In this document: positions 1-7,467 of the stretch, one piece after another
Position numbering within the stretch: the stretch's first letter is position 1
Layout of the letters: each line of letters begins with the position of its first letter
NCBI GenBank assembly: GCA_024697595.1
Contig: JAILFK010000008.1
Span: 87,972-135,692, forward strand
Reading direction: 5' to 3'
DNA: 47,721 bases
Source: Lachnospiraceae bacterium
Lineage (GTDB): Bacteria > Bacillota > Clostridia > Lachnospirales > Lachnospiraceae
Translations under genes and position numbers: made by a program
Notes under the pieces: generated by a model
What the model was told of the DNA's origin: nothing
The model's database searches: none
Seen by the model: only the letters and a program-made list of their open reading frames with translations

Positions 1-319
1 GTCTCCAATCATCACCGAAATCATAAGTGTATGTAAATGATTTCACCTCATCAAACATTTCATCTATCAAAAAATTCGATGCATTTAGTTCCTGATATCC
101 AAAAAATCCCATACCAAAATCACTAAAATCATCCTCTTCTCTTAAGATAATTCTCAGATTATTGAACAGATACTCGCTTAAATGATATCCACTCCATCCC
201 ATAACTTCGTGAATAACCATAGTAAGTTGAGAAAAACTAATTCCTTCTGGTACAATCACGCGACGCCATACAGCTGGCTTCACTTCTTTTAATGTTATTT
301 TCAATTGATAAGCATTCAT
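1..319 (-). CDS. pRiA4b ORF-3-like protein (partial, C-terminus outside window)
   Basis: This reading frame starts with ATG at 319 behind a GGAGG ribosome binding site five bases upstream, and it runs off the left edge of the window, so only about the first 106 residues are visible. The N-terminus reads MNAYQLKITLKEVKPAVWRR and the visible part ends in YDFGDDWR. The pairing of an 'I-KP-VWRR' strand with a 'YDFGD-W' motif is typical of the plasmid pRiA4b ORF-3-like family (PF07929), first seen on plasmids and as IS1096-type passenger genes. The biochemical function of the family is not established. It lies 11 bases upstream of the glmM stop, with no hairpin between, so it is probably not a separate transcription unit boundary. 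Confidence 0.8.
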   Translation of the reverse strand, partial: MNAYQLKITLKEVKPAVWRRVIVPEGISFSQLTMVIHEVMGWSGYHLSEYLFNNLRIILREEDDFSDFGMGFFGYQELNASNFLIDEMFDEVKSFTYTYDFGDDWR

Positions 320-330
320 AAAAACCTCCG

Positions 331-1716
331 CTACACTGCATAACCTTGAGCCTTGATCACATCAACCACCTGCTTCACATATCGCTCGCACTCCTCATGA
401 GTCTCAGCCTCTACCATCACACGAACTAGTGGCTCTGTTCCCGACTCACGAACTAGGATTCTACCTGTATCACCAAGAGCCTCTGCAACAGCATTTACCG
501 CCTCCTGAACCTTGGCATCATTTTGTGCCTCAGTCTTGTCTGTCACACGAACATTTTCCAAAACCTGAGGGAAGATTGTCAAATCCTTGTGAAGTTCACT
601 CATCTTGCACTTCTTCGCACAGAGCACTTCCATAAGTTTAAGCGCTGTAAGGATTCCATCTCCAGTTGTGGCATATTTAGAGAAAATGATATGACCACTT
701 TGCTCGCCACCGATTCTACATCCATTATTTACCATATACTCGTATACATATTTATCACCTACCGCAGTCTTAGCATAATCAATTCCAACCGCATCAAAGG
801 CCTTGTACAATCCAAAGTTGCTCATTACTGTTGTGACAACTGTGTTGTTAGTAAGCTTGCCTCGCTCTTTCATATATTTACCATAAATGTATAATATATG
901 ATCTCCAGTTACTATTTCACCCTTTTCATTTACAGCAAGACATCTGTCCGCATCTCCGTCAAAGGCGAATCCGCAATCACAACCATTTTCCACAACAAAC
1001 TCGGCCAAGCCCTCAATGTGAGTACTACCGGCATTCATATTGATGTTGGTTCCATCCGGCTCTGCATTTATCACAAGCACCTTGGCTCCAAGGGCCTCAA
1101 ACACTGAGCGAGCCACATTCCATGACGCGCCATTGGCGCAATCGAGAGCAATCTTTTTATCTCTAAAACTATATAATCCAAGGGAAATAAGATAACCCAT
1201 ATAACGATTTCTACCGCTGACATAATCGACAGTCTTGCCGATGTCCTCCTTGGTAGCATATGGCACCTCGTCGTACTTCTGGCCGAAAATATCAAGTTCA
1301 CCATCAATATATGCCTCCACATAACTGATGGTCTCCTCGTCCATCTTCTCACCCTTGCCGTTAAACAACTTGATTCCATTATCATAATAAGGATTGTGAG
1401 AAGCCGAAATCATAATTCCGCAATCAAAATCATCAACACTTGTGATATGAGCCACCGATGGAGTTGTAGTTACATGCATCATATAAGCATCTGCTCCTGA
1501 TGCCACAAGACCTCCGATGAGACAATACTCAAACATATATGAGGAAAGTCTAGTATCCTTTCCGATTACAATCTTGGCCTTGTCATCGCTGCCTGATTGT
1601 TTTTTAAGCTGTGTGTAATACCAGCCTAAAAATCTACCAACCTTGTATGCATGATCTGCTGTAAGGTTATTATTTGCCTCACCTCTAAATCCATCTGTTC
1701 CGAAATATTTTCCCAT
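331..1716 (-). CDS. glmM: Phosphoglucosamine mutase
   Basis: This 461-residue protein is expected to convert glucosamine-6-phosphate to glucosamine-1-phosphate in the cytoplasm, the step before GlmU in UDP-GlcNAc synthesis for peptidoglycan and glycans. The alpha-D-phosphohexomutase signatures appear in order: the N-terminal FGTDGFRG, the catalytic serine loop ISASHNPYYDNG near residue 105, the metal-binding DGDADRC near residue 255, the sugar-binding GGEQSGH near residue 337, and the C-terminal phosphate loop RESGTEPLVRVM. Length is normal for GlmM (about 450). The start ATG has AGGAG eight bases upstream. A general phosphohexomutase specificity cannot be excluded by sequence, but the SASHNP form of the loop favours GlmM. 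Confidence 0.95.
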   Translation of the reverse strand: MGKYFGTDGFRGEANNNLTADHAYKVGRFLGWYYTQLKKQSGSDDKAKIVIGKDTRLSSYMFEYCLIGGLVASGADAYMMHVTTTPSVAHITSVDDFDCGIMISASHNPYYDNGIKLFNGKGEKMDEETISYVEAYIDGELDIFGQKYDEVPYATKEDIGKTVDYVSGRNRYMGYLISLGLYSFRDKKIALDCANGASWNVARSVFEALGAKVLVINAEPDGTNINMNAGSTHIEGLAEFVVENGCDCGFAFDGDADRCLAVNEKGEIVTGDHILYIYGKYMKERGKLTNNTVVTTVMSNFGLYKAFDAVGIDYAKTAVGDKYVYEYMVNNGCRIGGEQSGHIIFSKYATTGDGILTALKLMEVLCAKKCKMSELHKDLTIFPQVLENVRVTDKTEAQNDAKVQEAVNAVAEALGDTGRILVRESGTEPLVRVMVEAETHEECERYVKQVVDVIKAQGYAV

Positions 1717-1805
1717 CTCGATATCTCCTGTTTCCTATCATTTATATCAATACTTTGCTATTGCATTATTGTACCAATAATTCATCTGCCATTCAATTCT
1801 TATAT

Positions 1806-3680
1806 TTACTCTACGTCTCCCAGTTTTGGAAGTCGTCTGGTATCATACACCTTGTAAATGTTACATCCATTAGCCGGATATTCCTTGATAAGCTCGGCAT
1901 CCTCTAGCAATGTAAACTCATCTGTAAATATTATCATATAATCAATATCTTTTACTTTTTCATAGTTTACGCCACCTGTTACAGGCTTGCCCCACAATGG
2001 TCCCTCATCTAAATCGACACCTCTGTCTCCCAACAGACATTGGTGATAAAGTATGGCGTCCTCCACATAAACTACATTATCACAATCCATCAAAAATGTA
2101 TCAAACATTTCCTCTCCAGCCACAGATTCGGCTGCCAAAAATGTCGCATCTGGATGTGCTTTCACAAACTCACGTATCTCATTCATCTCCGTTAATTCTA
2201 CTTCGGTGTGAGTATGTGTCTTGTATTGCACATATCCAGAGAGAACTGTATTACCCAAGGACATCATGATTGCCCCTAGGATAAATATTTTCCAAAATCT
2301 TTTTTCATTCTTTTGGTATAATCCCAGTAACACTACTGAGACCAATGCTATCACCAGTATCAAAAGTTTCGCCATTAATGGGACAAAAGTTTTTCCATCT
2401 TTTGCGAAAAGTTGCATGTAAAATAATGTGGTGTGATCAATCGTCTGGCCGTTAAAACCATGGAAAATAAAAATCATTATAACCAAAATAACAACAACCA
2501 CGCCCACTCCGAACCTGCTTACTCTCTTCTTGTCTGAGAGAATCTCTGAGTTATTCCCTATTCCATTTTTCTCATTAATATATTTGTTTTTTCCCTCAAA
2601 TAAGGAAAGCAACACTATCATAAATGGCACATATAGATATTCCACATATCGCACATGGGCCCTAGGTGCAAGAGATGGATAATCCTCGTACACAAAGATA
2701 GTATATGACACTATAACTGCTGTTGCTAATATGATAAATAGCATCAAATAATATAACACCTTCGCTTCTTTTGACAATTCTCTCTTATAAATGAGCGGCA
2801 TCAAAACAGGTACCACCAAAAGTCCTACTACACTTATTGTAATAAAGAATCCCACTCCATAAATCAAATATGAAAATCTATCTATTATGAAATCCAAATT
2901 AAAACCTAGTTGATAGAAATTCGAGCCTCTATTACATATCCACCAGATGGCAAATATTGCTGCCACCACCAAAACAAGTAATATCAAAACTTTTATAATA
3001 TTTTTCTTATCGCTTTTAATATTCTCGTCTTTTTTATTTTTTATGGTCTTCCCAACATTTTCCAAAACAATATAAGCCTCTAGGGCAAGAGGGATAACCA
3101 GCGCTAATTCTTTTGTAACATATGCCAATATCCATGCAACTACCCCTAGTATGATAAGGCCAATATTTTCCTTAGAATTCCACTTGTTTTCTCTAGCAGC
3201 AATCTCAACTATCACATAAAGCACCACAAGAGACACCGGGATAAATAGATTTTCACTGGCAAATGTCATGGTATAAGTCATACTTGGACTTATGAGATAC
3301 ATAAGCAAACTAAGCCAGATCAATTTATTTTCCTTTAAAACTCTCTTTGCAATCCCATACACCGGAAAAAGGCCAATTGACATAAGCGCAGAATTTATAA
3401 GTCCAATTATGCTCATTCTGAGATGAACATCATCAATAGCAAAAGCCGGTGCAATAAAAAAGGAATAACCAACCTTCTTAAACGATGTCACTAAATTGAA
3501 CACCATCACCGCATGATTATCCCACAAACTCTCGGCTGCAGACAGATAGAGAAGTTCATCTGGATAGCAATTGATAGTCTTGGGAAAATAATTGCTGAAG
3601 ATGAATCTCACTCCGACTGAAACCAGAAAAAGAAATATTAAATTTTTATATGTTAAAGTTTTATTTACCAATTTATTCAT
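1806..3680 (-). CDS. Polytopic membrane protein, probable GT-C family glycosyltransferase
   Basis: This 624-residue protein has about a dozen hydrophobic segments spread from residue 13 to about 490, followed by a soluble C-terminal domain of roughly 130 residues. Just after the first membrane segment there is an extracytoplasmic loop with the acidic pair in CYPDELLYLSAAES. That placement matches GT-C enzymes (GT39/PMT and ArnT-like), which use lipid-phosphate sugar donors at the outer face of the membrane. The exact family, donor and acceptor cannot be read from the sequence. It is followed downstream by glmM, and the GT2 gene is immediately upstream, suggesting a small surface-glycan unit. 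An O-antigen-ligase or flippase-like role is less likely. Confidence 0.6.
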   Translation of the reverse strand: MNKLVNKTLTYKNLIFLFLVSVGVRFIFSNYFPKTINCYPDELLYLSAAESLWDNHAVMVFNLVTSFKKVGYSFFIAPAFAIDDVHLRMSIIGLINSALMSIGLFPVYGIAKRVLKENKLIWLSLLMYLISPSMTYTMTFASENLFIPVSLVVLYVIVEIAARENKWNSKENIGLIILGVVAWILAYVTKELALVIPLALEAYIVLENVGKTIKNKKDENIKSDKKNIIKVLILLVLVVAAIFAIWWICNRGSNFYQLGFNLDFIIDRFSYLIYGVGFFITISVVGLLVVPVLMPLIYKRELSKEAKVLYYLMLFIILATAVIVSYTIFVYEDYPSLAPRAHVRYVEYLYVPFMIVLLSLFEGKNKYINEKNGIGNNSEILSDKKRVSRFGVGVVVVILVIMIFIFHGFNGQTIDHTTLFYMQLFAKDGKTFVPLMAKLLILVIALVSVVLLGLYQKNEKRFWKIFILGAIMMSLGNTVLSGYVQYKTHTHTEVELTEMNEIREFVKAHPDATFLAAESVAGEEMFDTFLMDCDNVVYVEDAILYHQCLLGDRGVDLDEGPLWGKPVTGGVNYEKVKDIDYMIIFTDEFTLLEDAELIKEYPANGCNIYKVYDTRRLPKLGDVE

Positions 3681-3726
3681 GGGTACATTCTATCACTTCA
3701 AGAAATATATATCCACTTATAGATTA

Positions 3727-4770
3727 TTAAATCCATTTGTACATTCGCCTGGTAGCCTGCTCTGTAGCGCGCTCTAAGTGATTAATTCTGTAGAAATCTT
3801 CTTTGGCCTTGGCACTAAGATTTCTATCTTCAAGCTGGCTGTACTCTTGTATCCACCTTATGTCAACGATACTGATATCTGCGCGACCCTCTTCTATGGC
3901 CTTGCTGCATATCTTATATATCTCGCCTGCAAAGCCTTGGGCCTGGGCAATGAATTCTTTATGGCCTTTATGGATTTCACCTGTTACTCGACCTCTAACA
4001 TTTCTCACAACTTTGTCCAATACACTCTCATGTACTGCGCCCATCTCATTATTGTCATGCTGACGATATAAGGATAATGGCTCGTCAATACCCACCACCT
4101 TACCAAGCACTGCTGCCACGGTAATTATCAATCTATCGTGCATCTCGACCTTGGACAGGTCAACATTTTCCATATTGTCCACAATGACATCTCTTAAATC
4201 TTTGCCGAAAAACATAGTGCATCCCGCAGCCATATTATCAATTATAAGTTGACCTGGCAGAGTATGGTTTATATCTCTATCTATTGACTTGATAAATGAT
4301 GGATAAATCTGATTCAAGTCCTCGTCCACAACTGCCATGTCAGTGAAGATACAATTGTAATTATGTGAGAATATGTGATTATCATTTTTGTCATTTAAGG
4401 ATATTTCGCATTTGGTGCTCATATCACAATATTTCAATTTCGACTTCTCAATCTTGTTTTCATCCCACACATCATCTTGGTCCGCAAACATATAATAATC
4501 CGCCACAACCTGCGCAAGCATCCATAGGAAATTTGCCTTGGCTGAACCTGTAGATGGTCCATCCAAAACCATTAATTGACCCTCACCATAAGTGGCAGCC
4601 AACTCATTAATTATGGCCTCTGTTCCATCTGTCGACCCATCATCATGAATTACCAAAACGAACTCTTGCTCTGTCTGACTTATGATAGACTCCACCTGCT
4701 GGCGCAAATATTTTTCACCATTATATGTCGCCATCAAAATGGCGATTTTGCCAGACGCTATATTTAACAT
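3727..4770 (-). CDS. Glycosyltransferase family 2
   Basis: This 347-residue cytoplasmic protein has a GT-A fold N-terminal half. It opens with IAILMATYNGEKYLRQQVES, followed by the nucleotide-binding HDDGSTDGT near residue 43 and the metal-binding FADQDDVWDENKIE near residue 95. A YRQHDNN element near residue 238 fits the rhamnosyl- and galactosyltransferase branch used in capsule and teichoic glycan assembly. No membrane segment is visible, so it probably acts on a lipid-linked acceptor at the inner face. The stop is 46 bases before the start of the GT-C-like gene and the start follows the mtnN stop by a few bases. Substrate is unknown. Confidence 0.85.
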   Translation of the reverse strand: MLNIASGKIAILMATYNGEKYLRQQVESIISQTEQEFVLVIHDDGSTDGTEAIINELAATYGEGQLMVLDGPSTGSAKANFLWMLAQVVADYYMFADQDDVWDENKIEKSKLKYCDMSTKCEISLNDKNDNHIFSHNYNCIFTDMAVVDEDLNQIYPSFIKSIDRDINHTLPGQLIIDNMAAGCTMFFGKDLRDVIVDNMENVDLSKVEMHDRLIITVAAVLGKVVGIDEPLSLYRQHDNNEMGAVHESVLDKVVRNVRGRVTGEIHKGHKEFIAQAQGFAGEIYKICSKAIEEGRADISIVDIRWIQEYSQLEDRNLSAKAKEDFYRINHLERATEQATRRMYKWI

Positions 4771-4773
4771 ATC

Positions 4774-5457
4774 TTACATTCCCTTAATATATTCAACCAC
4801 AATATCAATTCCAACCTGAGCAGCCTTCTCTGCAAATGTGGCATAATCCATAGCTGCGCCCTTGCCGTCAGAAATACTTCTGATAATTGTAAATGGCACC
4901 TTGTTTACAAAGCAAACCTGGCCCACACTTCCACCTTCCATCTCGCCTGCGATGGCGCCGAAATTCTTGTGGATATCCTCTTTCATGCTCTCTTTGGTCA
5001 GGAATAAATCACCTGTAGCGATTGTACCAACCAAGTAGTTGATACCCATCTCTTTGGCAACAGATGCAACCTTTTTGCACATTCCCTTATCTGCAGGTAG
5101 ATAAACCTCATTAATTCCTGATAATAATCCCACTGGATCTCCAAGAGCTGAAGTATTCATATCGTGCTGAACCACCTGATTGGCAATTGCCACATCCATT
5201 ACACCTAGTTCATCACATAGAGTTCCTGCAACACCGATGTTGATTACCTGATCCACATCATATTTTAAAATCATGGCCTCTGTACAGATTGCCGCAAAAA
5301 CCTTACCGATTCCGCTGACAGCTGCAACCACCTCGACTCCTTCTACTTCTCCTATGGTAAATGTAACTCCACTTACCTCTTCATTTTTTACATTTGTCAT
5401 ATGCTTCTTGAGGTTTTCAATCTCAATCTGCATAGCTCCGATAATTCCAAGACGCAT
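4774..5457 (-). CDS. mtnN: 5'-methylthioadenosine/S-adenosylhomocysteine nucleosidase
   Basis: This 227-residue enzyme removes adenine from S-adenosylhomocysteine and methylthioadenosine. From SAH this yields S-ribosylhomocysteine, the substrate of LuxS, which is encoded 1.5 kb away. Family motifs are the start MRLGIIGAMQIEIENL with its conserved glutamate, VSGIGKV, the GVAGTL turn, GEMEGGSVGQVC for ribose binding, and RSISDGKGAA with the catalytic aspartate. I chose the ATG at 5457 because the protein then begins like other family members and AGGAG sits ten bases upstream. An in-frame TTG two codons earlier (5463) is possible but is only four bases from that site. Confidence 0.93.
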   Translation of the reverse strand: MRLGIIGAMQIEIENLKKHMTNVKNEEVSGVTFTIGEVEGVEVVAAVSGIGKVFAAICTEAMILKYDVDQVINIGVAGTLCDELGVMDVAIANQVVQHDMNTSALGDPVGLLSGINEVYLPADKGMCKKVASVAKEMGINYLVGTIATGDLFLTKESMKEDIHKNFGAIAGEMEGGSVGQVCFVNKVPFTIIRSISDGKGAAMDYATFAEKAAQVGIDIVVEYIKGM

Positions 5458-5492
5458 TATCAATAATCTCCTTTTCTACTTCTATATAAATG

Positions 5493-6827
5493 TCACATAA
5501 ACATCAGCATAAACATTGGCATTGAAACTATTCCATTGGTAGACTGTCCGATATTTACAGATGCCATTTTATATCCTACCTTTAACATTTTATTTTGTTC
5601 TACTATATTTTTCAATGAATTAGCCTGCTTTTTCCCGGCTTTTATTTCTATGGGAATAATCTCGTCATTTCTTTGTATCACAAACTCAATCTCGCTAGTG
5701 CTCTTCTCATGCTTGTAAAAATATAATTTATTATAGCCACGCTTATATAGCATATCCGCCGCCAAAGCCTCATAGATTCCCCCTTTAGCAGTTCCAAACA
5801 TCAAACTATCAGATTTATCTTCCATTTTTCCATCACTTAATATATATTTCTTTAGGCTTTCATCAAACATTCCTATATATATTCCAATATCTGTTGGATA
5901 CAATCTAAAATTTTTCTCATCTGAAAAAGCTTCCAATGGATATTCAAATCTTTTTATTCCACAAACTTTAATAGTCAAAAGCTGGTTATTTAACCACGCT
6001 ATACTTGTTCCAAACTTAGTTGCAGTTGCCTTGGATTCAATTTTCGAATACTGAAATTTATGATTATCTTTTGTCAACTGATAAGGAATGGATTTATAAC
6101 ATTCTTGAGCTTTAATTCTAATATTGGCATCTGCAAAGCGAGCAATGTCAACATTATAATCTCTAATCAATCTTCGCTGAACCACATCTGCCGCATGTAT
6201 ATCACCTGTTTCAACATATGTATTTACAACTTCAGGCATGCCTCCAATCACTATGTATTTACGCAGATAATCATACATGCTATTTATAACAGTCCTAGGC
6301 ATTTTCTCTATATTATTATAATAGCCGCGAACTTTATCAATAATTCCCTCGTCTATTTTCATAGCCCACAAGAATTCTTCAAAATCCAACGAATACATAT
6401 TGAGATAATCAACCTTGCCAACAGGATATGATATTTCACTACCATAGTTCATTCCAAGGGATGAGCCCATACCAATAACATCATATCTGCCATCCTCGGT
6501 CCAAAATTTCAATGAAGCAATTGCTTCCGGGCATTCCTGTATTTCATCAAATAAAATCAAAGTATCGCCTTCTATAAATTCACTTCCGGGACGACGCAAT
6601 AATATATTGGTTTTTAATGTTTCCACATCCAAATCACCATCAAACTCCGATATCATAGATGGCTCTTTCAAAAAGTTTATAACTATATATGATGAATAGT
6701 ATTTAGAAAACATCTCATCTACAACAAATGTTTTGCCAATCTGTCGTTGTCCGGTGATAATTAAGCTTTTATGTTTCCTATCATTTTTCCAAGCAATGAG
6801 GTTGTTCAAAATCTTTCTTTTAAGCAT
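5493..6827 (-). CDS. AAA-type ATPase with DUF4143 C-terminal domain (copy 1)
   Basis: This 444-residue protein has a Walker A motif TGQRQIGKT near residue 27 and a Walker B LILFDEIQECPEA near residue 93. Its C-terminal half is of the DUF4143 type, ending in a nuclease-like core with SEIEFVIQ followed by IPIEIKAG. In the family the first acidic motif is usually E-x-D-F; here it is E-I-E-F, so the putative PD-(D/E)XK-like site is altered. A paralogue of exactly the same length lies at 16617-17951. The gene separates mtnN from luxS and looks inserted. A 33-bp-period palindrome array sits 50 bp upstream of the start. The cellular role of this family is not established. Confidence 0.85.
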   Translation of the reverse strand: MLKRKILNNLIAWKNDRKHKSLIITGQRQIGKTFVVDEMFSKYYSSYIVINFLKEPSMISEFDGDLDVETLKTNILLRRPGSEFIEGDTLILFDEIQECPEAIASLKFWTEDGRYDVIGMGSSLGMNYGSEISYPVGKVDYLNMYSLDFEEFLWAMKIDEGIIDKVRGYYNNIEKMPRTVINSMYDYLRKYIVIGGMPEVVNTYVETGDIHAADVVQRRLIRDYNVDIARFADANIRIKAQECYKSIPYQLTKDNHKFQYSKIESKATATKFGTSIAWLNNQLLTIKVCGIKRFEYPLEAFSDEKNFRLYPTDIGIYIGMFDESLKKYILSDGKMEDKSDSLMFGTAKGGIYEALAADMLYKRGYNKLYFYKHEKSTSEIEFVIQRNDEIIPIEIKAGKKQANSLKNIVEQNKMLKVGYKMASVNIGQSTNGIVSMPMFMLMFM

Positions 6828-6877
6828 ATTTAGTTCCTCCTCATCTTTTATTATAGAGGATTTTTCACAGATGTAAA

Positions 6878-6961
6878 TATTTTTCTATAGAAAAATATAA
6901 ACACTATGCATATTTTTCTATAGAAAAATATAAACACCATGCATATTATTCTATAGAAAAA
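6878..6961. repeat. Tandem array with 33-bp period of the palindrome TTTTTCTATAGAAAAA
   Basis: Two full 33-bp units (6878-6910 and 6911-6943) differ by one base, and a third partial unit runs to 6961. Each unit contains a 16-bp self-complementary core, TTTTTCTATAGAAAAA; the third has one mismatch (TTATTCTATAGAAAAA). The cores are followed by TATAAACAC and an ATGCA joint. Centres are 33 bp apart, close to three helical turns, so all cores face the same side of the DNA. The array lies 50-130 bp upstream of the ATPase start and runs into the T-tail of the luxS terminator. It resembles an operator array more than a transposon end. This is seen directly; the regulatory reading is inference. Confidence 0.85.
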
Positions 6962-6990
6962 GACCACTCACCTACAGGATAGTGGCCTTT
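6957..6990 (-). terminator. Intrinsic terminator after luxS
   Basis: On the minus strand the sequence forms AGGCCACT pairing with AGTGGTCT around a 12-base loop, with one G-U pair, followed by TTTTTC. It starts seven bases after the luxS stop. The T-tail is supplied by the last copy of the palindrome array, so array and terminator share bases. Confidence 0.85.
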
Positions 6991-6996
6991 ATAATT

Positions 6997-7455
6997 TTAT
7001 TCCGGATATGTAAACTCCATGTTGGTCTGCGCTTGTAGGGCTGCAAGATAAGTCTTGCACTCCTTCTTCGCCGCATCCAAACTTAGGTTTCTGTAATTAC
7101 CACACTCTGCTGCCGATGCGCCAAACATCTCGCCATCATGGTCGATAATCTTTTGCAACACGTCTTTTGTAATTTCAAAAACCCGCTTGTGATCAGCACT
7201 TCTTATAAGAAGATAGAATCCTGTCTGACATCCCATTGGGCCAAAATAAATCACATCATCTGCAATCTCAGAATTTCTAATATAGGTGGCAAACATATGC
7301 TCAACTGAGTGCATAGTAAGATCTGACATGTAATCTCCCATGTTTGGTCTTCTAGTTCTCATATCATAAGTTGTCACATCACCATCAACTCGTGAAATGT
7401 AAAATCCTGGCATCAATATGTCATGATTGATTGTAAAACTTTTGATTCTCTCCAT
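6997..7455 (-). CDS. luxS: S-ribosylhomocysteine lyase (autoinducer-2 synthase)
   Basis: This 152-residue metalloenzyme cleaves S-ribosylhomocysteine to homocysteine and DPD, the precursor of autoinducer-2. The metal site is visible as MHSVEHMFATY (His-x-x-Glu-His, where HTxEH is more usual), with the third ligand and catalytic cysteine in FGPMGCQTGFY. Length is close to the usual 150-160. AGGAGG lies eight bases before the ATG and overlaps the stop of the GH25 gene, 12 bases away, so luxS is co-transcribed with the muramidase and is closed by the terminator at 6957-6990. With mtnN it completes the two-step SAH recycling route. Confidence 0.96.
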   Translation of the reverse strand: MERIKSFTINHDILMPGFYISRVDGDVTTYDMRTRRPNMGDYMSDLTMHSVEHMFATYIRNSEIADDVIYFGPMGCQTGFYLLIRSADHKRVFEITKDVLQKIIDHDGEMFGASAAECGNYRNLSLDAAKKECKTYLAALQAQTNMEFTYPE

Positions 7456-7467
7456 GAATCATTCCTC

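Noticed and set aside
6878..6961. CRISPR array reading of the repeats
   Set aside because: Units are contiguous 33-bp tandem copies with no unique spacers and no cas genes nearby.
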